A stretch of DNA of 62,909 nt from Isotricha intestinalis (taxonomy: Eukaryota > Ciliophora > Litostomatea > Vestibuliferida > Isotrichidae): positions 1 to 62,909 of the forward strand of contig JAJJLU010000373.1 of assembly GCA_023807065.1 (NCBI GenBank), read 5' to 3'. Under the pieces are notes generated by a model, which was not told the origin of the DNA, searched no databases, and was given only the letters and a program-made list of their open reading frames with translations. Within the stretch, counting starts at the first letter, position 1. Every line of letters begins with the position of its first letter. The position numbers and the translations under genes are program-made. Below, one piece after another: positions 21,750-30,562 of the stretch.

Positions 21750-22685
21750 ATGATAAATAAAAAATCTAAAATTCCATTAGGAGATAAATATTTATTATTT
21801 CCAAAAGAAAAATTAGGTAAAGGAGCATTTGGAGAAGTATATTTAGGATTAGACAAACAAACAAATAATTATGTAGCAATAAAGATAGAAAATTCAAAAA
21901 ATAACAATCAATTAATTCAGGAAACATTAATTTTAAAATATCTACAAGGTTGTATAGGAATTCCTCAATTTCATTCATTCATAAAAAATAATAATTACAA
22001 TTTTCTTATAATAGATTTATTAGGTCCTAATCTTGAATCTCTTTTTGAAAAAATGAATAATCACTTTTCAATTAAGACAATAATATATTTAGGTATAGAA
22101 ATGATAAATATAATAGAAAATATACATAAAAGACATATAATTCATAGAGACATTAAGCCAGAAAATTTTGTAATTAGTTTAAATAAAAATACAACAAATA
22201 ATTCAATATATCTAATTGATTTTGGTTTAAGTAAAAGATTTAGAGATCCAAAAACAGGAGAACATATACCTTATAAAGATAATAAATTATTAACTGGAAC
22301 TGCAAGATTTTCTTCAATTTATACTCATTTAGGAATTGAACAAAGTAGAAGAGATGATTTAGAAGGAATAATTTATACTTTAATTTATTTTTATAAAGGA
22401 AATTTACCATGGCAAAATATTAATAATTGTAATGAAAAAATTTTAGAAAAAAAAATTAATATTTCAATTGATAGTTTATGTGAAGGAATGCCTAGTGAAT
22501 TTAATGATTTATTGTCTTATGTTAGATCTCTTCAATTTGATGAAAAACCTGACTATGAAATGATGAGGAAAAAATTAGTTGATTTACTTAATAAAGAAAA
22601 ATTATCTATTAATAATATTAATTTTGATTGGATTGAAAAAAACTTATCTAATGATAATTTAAGTACTCTTGATGATGATATATAA
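21750..22685 (+). CDS. casein kinase 1 family protein kinase
   Basis: The 311-residue protein is almost entirely a kinase domain. It has the Gly-rich loop LGKGAFGEVYLG, the ATP-binding Lys45 in VAIKIE, the catalytic HRDIKPENF motif (Asp134) and the metal-binding DFG (Asp157) in LIDFGLSKRF. The casein kinase 1 hallmarks TGTARFSSI, in place of an APE motif, and RRDDLEGI follow. CK1 kinases phosphorylate acidic or primed Ser/Thr sites in signalling and trafficking, and are expanded in ciliates. The C-terminal extension is very short, so regulation by a long tail is unlikely. No membrane signal is seen. Confidence 0.95.
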   Translation: MINKKSKIPLGDKYLLFPKEKLGKGAFGEVYLGLDKQTNNYVAIKIENSKNNNQLIQETLILKYLQGCIGIPQFHSFIKNNNYNFLIIDLLGPNLESLFEKMNNHFSIKTIIYLGIEMINIIENIHKRHIIHRDIKPENFVISLNKNTTNNSIYLIDFGLSKRFRDPKTGEHIPYKDNKLLTGTARFSSIYTHLGIEQSRRDDLEGIIYTLIYFYKGNLPWQNINNCNEKILEKKINISIDSLCEGMPSEFNDLLSYVRSLQFDEKPDYEMMRKKLVDLLNKEKLSINNINFDWIEKNLSNDNLSTLDDDI

Positions 22686-22829
22686 CAGCAAAATAAGTAG
22701 GTAATTTTTAATTTAGTTTTTTGAAAAGTTGGTTTATTGTATCATTTTGGAGATTTAAAATATATATATATTATTCTTAGGATTATTTTATTTTTATAAA
22801 TTTCTTTTATATTTGATAAATAAACAATA

Positions 22830-23250
22830 ATTTTCAAATTTTGAAACATAGTCAAAAAAAAGAATTTAAATATTATTAATCATTTAAAGAGTTTGTAGAA
22901 GCCAAAAAGTTTTTACAAATGTTAATATCATAACAAAAAATAATTATAAAGAAATTTGAATGATTAAGAATTAAACTTTCATTATATTATTTTTAATTTG
23001 AATTTTAAATACCTTCTTTACTATAATTTTCTTCATTTTGTTTATTTTACTTAAGTTCCAATTTCAAGATCCTATAAACTTGAATTTGAGGTAATTTAAT
23101 AATTATTTCTTCCCTATAATTTTTAAAACAAATATAATTACAAACTCAATGTGAATCAAAAGTATTTTCTTTATGAATTAAAATTATAAAATACATTTTC
23201 ATTAACTATAATTTTTCATTGAACATTCTTAAAACAAATTTTTTCTTCAT
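22830..23250 (-). pseudogene. single-frame gene relic with in-frame stops
   Basis: From an ATG at 23250 one minus-strand frame can be followed for about 130 codons without an indel, passing a TAG, one TGA and several TAA. The reading is rich in Glu and charged residues where random DNA of this composition would not be, for example CFKNYREEIIIKLPQIQVYR around 23120-23060 and NEENYSKEG near 23010. The TGA sits in the context DSH-stop-VCNYI. Three Gln positions remain CAA while several apparent Gln positions are TAA/TAG. The product is unknown. The rest of the gap (22686-23608) is A/T-rich with no gene. Confidence 0.5.
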
Positions 23251-23608
23251 ACTATTTTTAAATATTTTTAATTTTCATGAATTAACTGAATTTTAAATTT
23301 GAAATTGGAAAACAAATAAAAACAAAACAAAAAAATTTATTATAAAAATTCTATTTTACTAATTTACAATTGTCTTTTATCAAAAATAATAAAATCATAA
23401 TATAATAATTTCTATTTTTTCAATTGAAATAAAATATTGAAAAAGAAAAATCTAATATTATATTTAATAAGATAAATTGAAAAGTAGAAAATTGGAAAAT
23501 TTTTTACATTTTAAAAAAAAAGTTAAATAAAATTATGTTTTTTCAAATTTCATTCTAATAAATATAAAATATAAAAAGCCCACTATAAATTATAATATTA
23601 TTTAAAAA

Positions 23609-25207
23609 ATGAATTTAGAAAAATCAAGTGAATATTTTTTCAATCAAAATTCAATTGATTCAAATAATTTAGATTTCTTAGATGAAAAAATATCAGATTT
23701 TATATCTAATCCTTCCATCACAACAGAATCAATTCATAATTTTTTTTCAGAACCTGAATTTGGTTATTCTTTTAATAACAATAAATATGATGATATTGAC
23801 TCTTTTATTCTTTATTTCCAAAACAAATTAAAATCAATTTATTTTAATGATGCAATAGTTGAAATATTAAATATTTTAGAAACTCAATTTCCTAATTTTT
23901 TTCAAGTAAATCTTTCTTTTCTTTTTTTTCTTCAAAAATTAAAATTTTTTCAAATGTTAAAACAAGGAAAACAAAAAGAGGCAGATATTTTTTATAATGA
24001 AAATTTAATTAGATTATTAAGAGAATCAAGACCAAATCAATGGAAGAAGAAACATAAATTATATTGTTCTATGATAAAAAAACCAAGTATATTCATTAAA
24101 ATGGATATATTAGAAAAATATTATGGACATTTTCAATATCAATTAGATAATGCTATAAGAAATTATTTAGGAGGAAATAATAAACAAAATACCGTTAAAA
24201 ATCAAATTGAAGAAGATGAAATAAATACTGATAAAAATAATGATACTGAAGCAAATATAGAAAATGAAAGTACTAAAGATAATTTTTCTGATTTTGAAGA
24301 TGAAATTCAATTTAAATTATATAATGAGGAAAATCAAGATGAAAAGAAACATCTTATTGATGATGATATTTTTATTAATACTCATAGTAATAATTATATT
24401 TTTAATAATAATTTAAATGATAGTACTTTTGAATATAATAAATTATATTTCATTGATGATCAAATGGATTCAAATAGTTCAAATAAAAAAATAAATAATA
24501 ATATTGCAAGGGAAAATAATAATAGTTCAAATAGTATTATTTCTACTCAAAATTCATTTGAAAGAAAAAGTAAAAAAGTTAAAAAAGAAAATAATGAAGA
24601 TAGTTTGTTTAAAAAACTTCCTATTTTATCTTCTTTTAAACCTAAATATACAAAAAGAGAAACAATAGATAAAAAAATAATAAGGTCTTTTAAACAATTT
24701 ATAGTAAATCAATATAATCAAAAATTATTTGATCCAAATACTTCAAAAGATTATTCTTTCTTCTTAATTTTAATAAATAATAATATTCTTCCTCCAATAG
24801 ATATATATGATGTCAGTTCAAATGAAAAAATATATTTTAAATCTTTTAATGCCAATTTTCTTCTTTGGTTTTTTAGTAAACAAGGAATTAAAGAATTATA
24901 TAGTAAATTCATTCAAATAGAAGGAACAAACTTTATTGATAATATAACTAAATATTATGAAATTTCAGAAGAAGAAAGACTATCGTTAATCAATTATTTT
25001 AACAATTTACCTTTCATTTTTGATATTACATTAGTTAATAATCTTACTAATGGTAAAGAAATCAATCATATTTACAGAAAAAAAAAAACAGACAATAAAA
25101 ATATTAAAAATTCTAATTATGCTATGAAAAAAAAATTATATAAAACAAGATCTAGGGATTTAGACAATGATGTTCTAAATAAATCTTCAAGTAGTAATGA
25201 AGAGTAG
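23609..25207 (+). CDS. CTLH/CRA-like domain protein
   Basis: In this 532-residue protein, residues 90-150 contain IVEILNILETQFPNFFQVN, LSFLFFLQKLKFFQMLKQGK and QKEADIFYNENL. This matches the CTLH/CRA helical pattern found in LisH-CTLH proteins of the GID/CTLH ubiquitin ligase complex and in related scaffolds. The middle (about 195-350) is Asn/Asp/Glu/Ser-rich and probably disordered. A second ordered part (about 355-485) has ETIDKKIIRSFKQFIVNQYN and FNANFLLWFFSKQGIKELYS. No RING domain is seen, so a ligase role would be as a scaffold only. The domain assignment is by pattern and moderate. Confidence 0.75.
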   Translation: MNLEKSSEYFFNQNSIDSNNLDFLDEKISDFISNPSITTESIHNFFSEPEFGYSFNNNKYDDIDSFILYFQNKLKSIYFNDAIVEILNILETQFPNFFQVNLSFLFFLQKLKFFQMLKQGKQKEADIFYNENLIRLLRESRPNQWKKKHKLYCSMIKKPSIFIKMDILEKYYGHFQYQLDNAIRNYLGGNNKQNTVKNQIEEDEINTDKNNDTEANIENESTKDNFSDFEDEIQFKLYNEENQDEKKHLIDDDIFINTHSNNYIFNNNLNDSTFEYNKLYFIDDQMDSNSSNKKINNNIARENNNSSNSIISTQNSFERKSKKVKKENNEDSLFKKLPILSSFKPKYTKRETIDKKIIRSFKQFIVNQYNQKLFDPNTSKDYSFFLILINNNILPPIDIYDVSSNEKIYFKSFNANFLLWFFSKQGIKELYSKFIQIEGTNFIDNITKYYEISEEERLSLINYFNNLPFIFDITLVNNLTNGKEINHIYRKKKTDNKNIKNSNYAMKKKLYKTRSRDLDNDVLNKSSSSNEE

Positions 25208-25645
25208 AATTTGATTGATAAATATTCCTTTGAATTAATTAATATGAAAAATCTATGAGTAGAGTAAAAATATATGATAATATAATTATAATTATTTGTT
25301 TTCTTTAGAGCTTAATCATATTTGTAATACAATAAAATATTGTTTTTAAAAATAATTAATCAAAACATTATTTAAAAATTAAAATCTTTTTTAATTTAAT
25401 TACAAAATTCTTTTTTTTATTACCATAATTAATTGTTTTTGATATTATTTTGAATGTAGAAAATTAAAAGTAATATTTTAAAATAAAATTGATATAAATA
25501 AAATTAATTAAAGAGAAAAACTTAAAAGAATTATTTAAGATTTTATAAAATGATTAAAAAGGTTTAAATACTTGAAATATAATTTAATTTTAAAAATAAA
25601 TAAATGTTATTCAATTTAAAAAAATATATAAAAATAATATTTTTC
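25208..25645. other. convergent intergenic region
   Basis: These 438 bases lie between the 3' ends of the CTLH-like gene and the small coiled-coil gene. A short charged plus-strand reading around 25455-25590 (including LIKEKNLKELFKIL) crosses several TAA and may be another relic, but it is too short to claim. Nothing else is seen. Confidence 0.4.
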
Positions 25646-26134
25646 TTATTTTTTAGCAATATTTTTTTTCATTCTTTTAGCTGCAATATTAATACCAAGA
25701 TATTTTTCAATATTATCTAATCTATTCATACATAAATTAATTTGAACAAGTAAATCCATTTTTTCTTTTGTTAATTGAGTTAAATATTTTTGAAGAAGAA
25801 GATTTTGAGAATTTAAATCATCATTTAATTTTTCAAAATCTCCAAATAAATTTTTAATTCGATAATAAAGATCATTTTCAGAATTATCAAAAGAATCATC
25901 AATATCTTTATGAAGACCTCCAAAATCACCTTTTTGAGATTCAGCATTTTTTCTAACTTCATAAAATTTTTTATTTAATAATTCAATTCTTTTATCTGCA
26001 ATACTTTCTATTAATCTAAAAGTATAAATTGGATTATCAATTTCATCTCCTAAAATATGAGCAACTTTCATATTTTCTGAAGTATTAAAAATATTTTTAT
26101 CTGCATCATAAAAGTAATCATGGAATGTTGCCAT
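25646..26134 (-). CDS. small helical coiled-coil protein
   Basis: The 162-residue protein begins MATFHDYFYDADKNIF and reads as a soluble, mostly helical chain with a coiled coil in the second half (about residues 85-150). It contains no Cys cluster, membrane segment or signal peptide. I do not recognise the family. Its compact, non-repetitive, intact sequence with high Asp/Glu/Lys balance looks like a conserved gene rather than chance. It is divergently arranged with the 26271-27635 gene across only 136 bases, so the two may share a promoter region. Confidence 0.75.
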   Translation of the reverse strand: MATFHDYFYDADKNIFNTSENMKVAHILGDEIDNPIYTFRLIESIADKRIELLNKKFYEVRKNAESQKGDFGGLHKDIDDSFDNSENDLYYRIKNLFGDFEKLNDDLNSQNLLLQKYLTQLTKEKMDLLVQINLCMNRLDNIEKYLGINIAAKRMKKNIAKK

Positions 26135-26270
26135 TTTATTTTTTTTAGTTTCTTTTAAATTATTTATCAGTTATTTATTAATTAAAAATTATTTTTATTT
26201 TTATTCTTGATTTTTTTATTTATTTTGAAAAGAATTATTAATTTCTATTAAAAGTTGAGAATAAAAAAAA
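26135..26270. promoter_or_regulatory. short divergent promoter region
   Basis: Only 136 bases separate the ATG of the minus-strand gene at 26134 from the ATG of the plus-strand gene at 26271. Both 5' ends and core promoters must lie here. The sequence is A/T runs without a recognisable motif. The assignment is from gene arrangement alone. Confidence 0.4.
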
Positions 26271-27635
26271 ATGAGTAAAAATAATAGTTTTGATATATTT
26301 GAAAACAAAGAAATAAAAATAAAAGAGAAATTATATACTTTATTTTATGAATTAACAAGTGAAATTAAAGAAGCAAAAATTGAAATTGATGAAGAAGATT
26401 ATGAAGAAAATATAAGAACAACAACTGTTTTTCAAATTATTGAATATATTTATCAAACAATTCAAATTTTAATAAAGAAATATAAAAAAGAAGAGATTAA
26501 TATTTTTGTTCCTAATAATAATGAAATTAATCAATATGAAAATACTTTAAGATATTATGAAAGTAAACAAAGAAATTTAATTAAAACTCAATTTCAAAAT
26601 ATTTTACATAATGATACACTTGAGTATAAAATTGAAGAATATATGGAAATGGAAGAAGAATTTGAAGAAATGAAAACTAAATTTAAGTATGAAGATGGTA
26701 AATTTTTAGAAAATGATAGAAAAGACAATGAAATAATTATAATAAGACAAGAAAATACTAATTTAAAAAAAATAATATCTAATTTAGAAAAAGATATAAA
26801 TGAAAAAAATAAAATCATAAAAGAAATAGAAGATAAATTTAAAATTACAAAAGAAAAATTAGAAGAAACGGAAAAAGAATTAAATTTATTTTCAAATGTT
26901 GATATTAATAATATAAACAATAATTACAATAGTAGTAATACAGGATATAATTTAACAGGAACTTTAAAAAATCAAAATACAAATGATCTAATGACATTTA
27001 CTAAAAATAATAATTTAACAAAAAATTCTTTTTATTTATGTAAAAATAATATAAGTGAAATTAAAGGGGTTTTTGATATGAAAATTTTTAATTTAAAAAG
27101 CACAAAACCTTCACCTCAAAAAAATAAGCATATTCATGAATTATTTGGAAATAATAAACATTTTATTAGCGATTTAAGTATAAGAGGAAGTAAATCAAAT
27201 ACAAATAAAAATAATAGTAATTATAATAGAAATAATTCTATGAATATGTTGCTTGATAAAAAAAAAATGAATTTAATAACAAAATATCTTTCTAATAAAA
27301 AAACAACAAAAAGAAATACTAATTCTAATAACAAATTAAGTTATAATAACAATAATAAAGATAATGTACATAAAAATAATACATGTTTGAAAATTATTAA
27401 AAAATTACCTTTGAATATTTCTCAAAATGGAAATTTAACAAATCGTTCATCAAAAAATATCAATATTCGAAGAAATAGTGGTTCAACTTCTCAAAACACA
27501 AAAAATCAAATTTCAACATCTAAAATTCTTAAAAATAATATTAGTAATATTAGTATGAATTATCATAACAATACTTTCTTTCCAAGTAAACCTTCTATTT
27601 CTTTTGCTTCTTCAAGAGGGAATTTTCTAAACTAA
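26271..27635 (+). CDS. ciliate coiled-coil protein with Asn/Ser-rich tail
   Basis: In this 454-residue protein the N-terminal half has ordered, conserved-looking segments: YENTLRYYESKQRNLIKTQF, then a coiled coil with EEEFEEMKTKFKYEDGKFLE, RKDNEIIIIRQENTNLKKII and a Lys/Glu-rich heptad region to about residue 205. This block resembles a family widespread in ciliates but of unknown function; that is recalled, not searched. The C-terminal half (about 210-454) is Asn/Ser/Lys-rich and disordered. The coiled coil suggests a structural or cytoskeletal role. It is divergent from 25646-26134 across 136 bases. Confidence 0.8.
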   Translation: MSKNNSFDIFENKEIKIKEKLYTLFYELTSEIKEAKIEIDEEDYEENIRTTTVFQIIEYIYQTIQILIKKYKKEEINIFVPNNNEINQYENTLRYYESKQRNLIKTQFQNILHNDTLEYKIEEYMEMEEEFEEMKTKFKYEDGKFLENDRKDNEIIIIRQENTNLKKIISNLEKDINEKNKIIKEIEDKFKITKEKLEETEKELNLFSNVDINNINNNYNSSNTGYNLTGTLKNQNTNDLMTFTKNNNLTKNSFYLCKNNISEIKGVFDMKIFNLKSTKPSPQKNKHIHELFGNNKHFISDLSIRGSKSNTNKNNSNYNRNNSMNMLLDKKKMNLITKYLSNKKTTKRNTNSNNKLSYNNNNKDNVHKNNTCLKIIKKLPLNISQNGNLTNRSSKNINIRRNSGSTSQNTKNQISTSKILKNNISNISMNYHNNTFFPSKPSISFASSRGNFLN

Positions 27636-27828
27636 AATATATATAATTATCCACTTTCATAATGGTAAAATCAGTAGAAAATTTTATTATTAACTAACAA
27701 TATATATAAAATATCTTATATATAAGAATGAAATATTTATATAATTTTTTTTATATTTAAATGAATTGTATTATAATATAATTATTTAAATTAAAAAACA
27801 ATTGTTTACTTTTTTTAGTTATTTAAAA

Positions 27829-29346
27829 ATGAAATCAATTCAATTAAACGCAATAAATAAAGAATTAGAAGAATTAGAAAAAAATAAAGAATTAATTCCA
27901 ACAACAATAAGAAGATTAAGAGCAGAAGAAATAATGATAGATATAATAATAAAACCTTCTTTATTACAAGAATCACCAATTAAAATTGATAAAGATTTAC
28001 AATTTTTACTTTATTTAAGAAATAATTATCCAATTAATGCACCAAGATTATATTTTTTAACAAATGATGAAAATTTAAATTTTTATGATGGGAGAGATAT
28101 TTTAGAAAATGTTATTGGAGAAAGTTGGTCTAATCAATATAAAATTACTTCTATAGTTAATTCAATTCCCAAATTTATAATTGATTTTTTAAAAAATAAA
28201 GTAAATAATATTAATAATATAATTGGACAATATTATTTAGATGAAATTTATAATTTAGATATATTAAGAAAATTACCTTATAAATATTTTAATCAAGTTA
28301 ATGAAATATCAATGATGAATGGAAAAAATGAAATTGAAGAATCTCGTTTCTTGTTTTTAACAGATAATTTTTTTTTATTATTTATAGACACAGGATTATT
28401 TAATGTTGGGAATATGAAATTAAGTTTTTGGGCTTATATAAAAAGTTTAGATACAATAAAACAAACAAGAGGAAATAATAATTTATGTGAATTCATTTGG
28501 AAATCAAAATATAATAAAACATTCAAATTAAAAATTAGAGCATCAGATAATGATAATATTGTAAATATAATTATGGATAATTTAAAAAAAGAAAATATAG
28601 ATTATAAATTAACAACAAAAAATTTAGGTCCTAAATCTGGTGAATTACCAAATATTGATATAGAAAAGGTAGAAAAAGATATTATTCATGCTGAAATAAA
28701 CTTAAAAAACCCAGATAATATAAATGAAGAAAATGTTAATAATATTGTTGAATTATATCAAAAAGCTGTTCAATATTATTCTGCTGTAAATGATAATAAA
28801 TATGAAGAGTATACTAAAAAAATACAAGATATTATTGCAGATCCTAAATTAGGAGAATTACTTAATAAAGCTATTGAAAATAAAAGAATCAAAGAAAAAG
28901 AAAACAAAGAAGATAATATTGAAGAAAAGAAAGAAGAAACCAAAGAAGAAAAAAAAGAAGAAATCAAAGAAGAAAAAAAAGAAGAAATCAAAGAAGAAAA
29001 GAGAGAAGAAAAGAAAGAAGAAAAGAAAGAAGAAAAGAAAGAAGAAATCAAAGAAGAAATCAAAGAAGAAAAAAATGAAGAAAAGAAAGAAGAAAAAAAT
29101 GCAGAAAAGAAAGAAGAAAAAAATGAAGAAAAGAAAGAAGAAAAGAAAGAAGAAAAAAAAGAAGAGATTAAAGATGAAAAAGTTGAACATATAAAAGATA
29201 TAAAAGAGGAAAAAAAAGAAGAGAATAAACAAGAATTGATAGAACAACATAAAGAAAAAACTCCAGAAGTTAAAAAAGGAGAAACAGTTAAAGTATCAGT
29301 CAAAAAAGAAGATTTAAATTTAAATTTTGATGATGATGATGATTAA
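27829..29346 (+). CDS. E2-like plus PH-like protein with Lys/Glu repeat
   Basis: The start is the ATG at 27829; the frame extends upstream only from TTG. The 505-residue protein has an N-terminal part (about 25-125) with the pattern of a ubiquitin-conjugating-enzyme-like fold: YLRNNYPINAPRLYFLTNDE, then FYDGRDILENVIGESWSNQY and SIVNSIPKF. No catalytic Cys is in the expected place, so it would be a UEV/RWD-like non-catalytic variant. Residues about 155-260 read as a PH-like strand-rich domain ending near FKLKIRASDNDNI. From about 345 to 475 the chain is a nearly pure Lys/Glu repeat, followed by an acidic end with a run of Asp. The role is unknown. Confidence 0.75.
   Translation: MKSIQLNAINKELEELEKNKELIPTTIRRLRAEEIMIDIIIKPSLLQESPIKIDKDLQFLLYLRNNYPINAPRLYFLTNDENLNFYDGRDILENVIGESWSNQYKITSIVNSIPKFIIDFLKNKVNNINNIIGQYYLDEIYNLDILRKLPYKYFNQVNEISMMNGKNEIEESRFLFLTDNFFLLFIDTGLFNVGNMKLSFWAYIKSLDTIKQTRGNNNLCEFIWKSKYNKTFKLKIRASDNDNIVNIIMDNLKKENIDYKLTTKNLGPKSGELPNIDIEKVEKDIIHAEINLKNPDNINEENVNNIVELYQKAVQYYSAVNDNKYEEYTKKIQDIIADPKLGELLNKAIENKRIKEKENKEDNIEEKKEETKEEKKEEIKEEKKEEIKEEKREEKKEEKKEEKKEEIKEEIKEEKNEEKKEEKNAEKKEEKNEEKKEEKKEEKKEEIKDEKVEHIKDIKEEKKEENKQELIEQHKEKTPEVKKGETVKVSVKKEDLNLNFDDDDD
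28920..29180 (+). repeat. GAA/AAA-rich coding minisatellite
   Basis: Inside the preceding gene the DNA is a purine-only tract built from imperfect 12-base units of the type GAAGAAAAGAAA, with variants such as GAAGAAATCAAA. It encodes alternating Lys and Glu. Replication slippage in such a tract would change length in steps of whole codons. Open frames on the opposite strand here are only the complement of the repeat. Confidence 0.85.
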
Positions 29347-29528
29347 AATATAAAAACAATTAATTTCAAATTTTGTTATAAAATAACTATTATATTTATT
29401 TATATCAAAAAAAATATTAAATATTTATTAAAAGATAAATAAAAAAAATTAAACTAAAAAAATTAAAAAAATTTTTCAATATTATAATAATAATTTAAGT
29501 AATTATAGAAAATAAAAAATTAAAAAAA

Positions 29529-30449
29529 ATGGGAAATCAAAATGATAGTTTAAATGATGTAAAGCCAGATAATAATCAACAAAATATTATATATGCAAAT
29601 CAAAATAATATAAATAAAGCTCAATCAAATCCACCTCAAATTCATCGTCAATTAACAGGAACAAGTCAAAATCCTCAATATCAAAATCAAAATTCATATA
29701 ATAATTTTAATATTCAAAATAATCCATATAATTTAAACCCTACTAATAATTCTTCTCAAAATTTTATAATGAGAACAAATACCACAAATCAAAAAAAATA
29801 TAAATATAATTTAAATTCAAAAATGTTAAAAAATGCTTTTTATAATTTTGCAATTGATCATAGTTATTTAAATAAATCTAAATTTAATGATGCTATTGAA
29901 AGTTTATTTAATTTTCCAATTCCAGAAATGCATTATACATATTTATTAGAAAAAATATATTATATTATTGATGATTCAGGAGATGAAAAAATTCAAGAAG
30001 ATGAATTTATGCAATTAAAAAATGTTTTAAGTAGTAGAGATTATAGATTAAAACTTTCTATGATGGCAATGATGACTACAAAAGATAAAAATAGAGATTA
30101 TATTGATGTAAATGAAATTAAAGATTTTTTTTATAAAAGCTTTGTTCAAGGATATAAACATTTAATTTATCAATGTAAAAAAAGCCAAAATGAATTTATT
30201 GCCAAAAATATACCTATTGTTAATCAAAAACAAATTGAATTATGGGCAGAAAAATATGAATCTCAAATTAAAAGTTATATTGATAATGATTTAAGACAAA
30301 ATAATATTGATCCTTATAAAATAATGGATTTTGAAACTTTTAAAAACTGGATTAATAAAGATCATTCTTTGTATTTACAATATGGACATAAGAATTGTGT
30401 TATTGCAACCTCTTTAATTAAATTAGATGAAATTGGATTTGCTCAGTAA
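29529..30449 (+). CDS. EF-hand protein with Gln/Asn-rich N-terminus
   Basis: In this 306-residue protein, residues 1-95 are Gln/Asn-rich and disordered. The ordered part contains one convincing calcium loop, DDSGDEKIQEDEF at about residues 151-163, with acidic residues at loop positions 1, 5 and 12. A second, degenerate loop, KDKNRDYIDVNEI, begins at about residue 188. The remaining C-terminus is helical (ELWAEKYESQIKSYIDNDL). EF-hand proteins of this kind act as calcium sensors or calcium-dependent adaptors. The protein begins MGNQ; the residue at position 6 is Asp, which argues against efficient N-myristoylation. The partner is unknown. Confidence 0.8.
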   Translation: MGNQNDSLNDVKPDNNQQNIIYANQNNINKAQSNPPQIHRQLTGTSQNPQYQNQNSYNNFNIQNNPYNLNPTNNSSQNFIMRTNTTNQKKYKYNLNSKMLKNAFYNFAIDHSYLNKSKFNDAIESLFNFPIPEMHYTYLLEKIYYIIDDSGDEKIQEDEFMQLKNVLSSRDYRLKLSMMAMMTTKDKNRDYIDVNEIKDFFYKSFVQGYKHLIYQCKKSQNEFIAKNIPIVNQKQIELWAEKYESQIKSYIDNDLRQNNIDPYKIMDFETFKNWINKDHSLYLQYGHKNCVIATSLIKLDEIGFAQ

Positions 30450-30562
30450 AAAGAGGAATTTATTATTCTTATTTTAAAATTGAAAATATATTTTTTTTAT
30501 TTTATTTTTTATTATGAATTTATAAGTATATTTATTTTGATTAATAAAAATTAATTAATAAA

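Noticed and set aside
28776..29303. Long minus-strand frames rich in Ser/Phe opposite the Lys/Glu repeat
   Set aside because: They are the complement of a purine repeat in a real gene; the composition is forced by the repeat and has no independent gene signals.
29529..29550. N-myristoylation of the EF-hand protein starting MGNQ
   Set aside because: The sixth residue is Asp, which does not fit the usual small or uncharged residue at that position.
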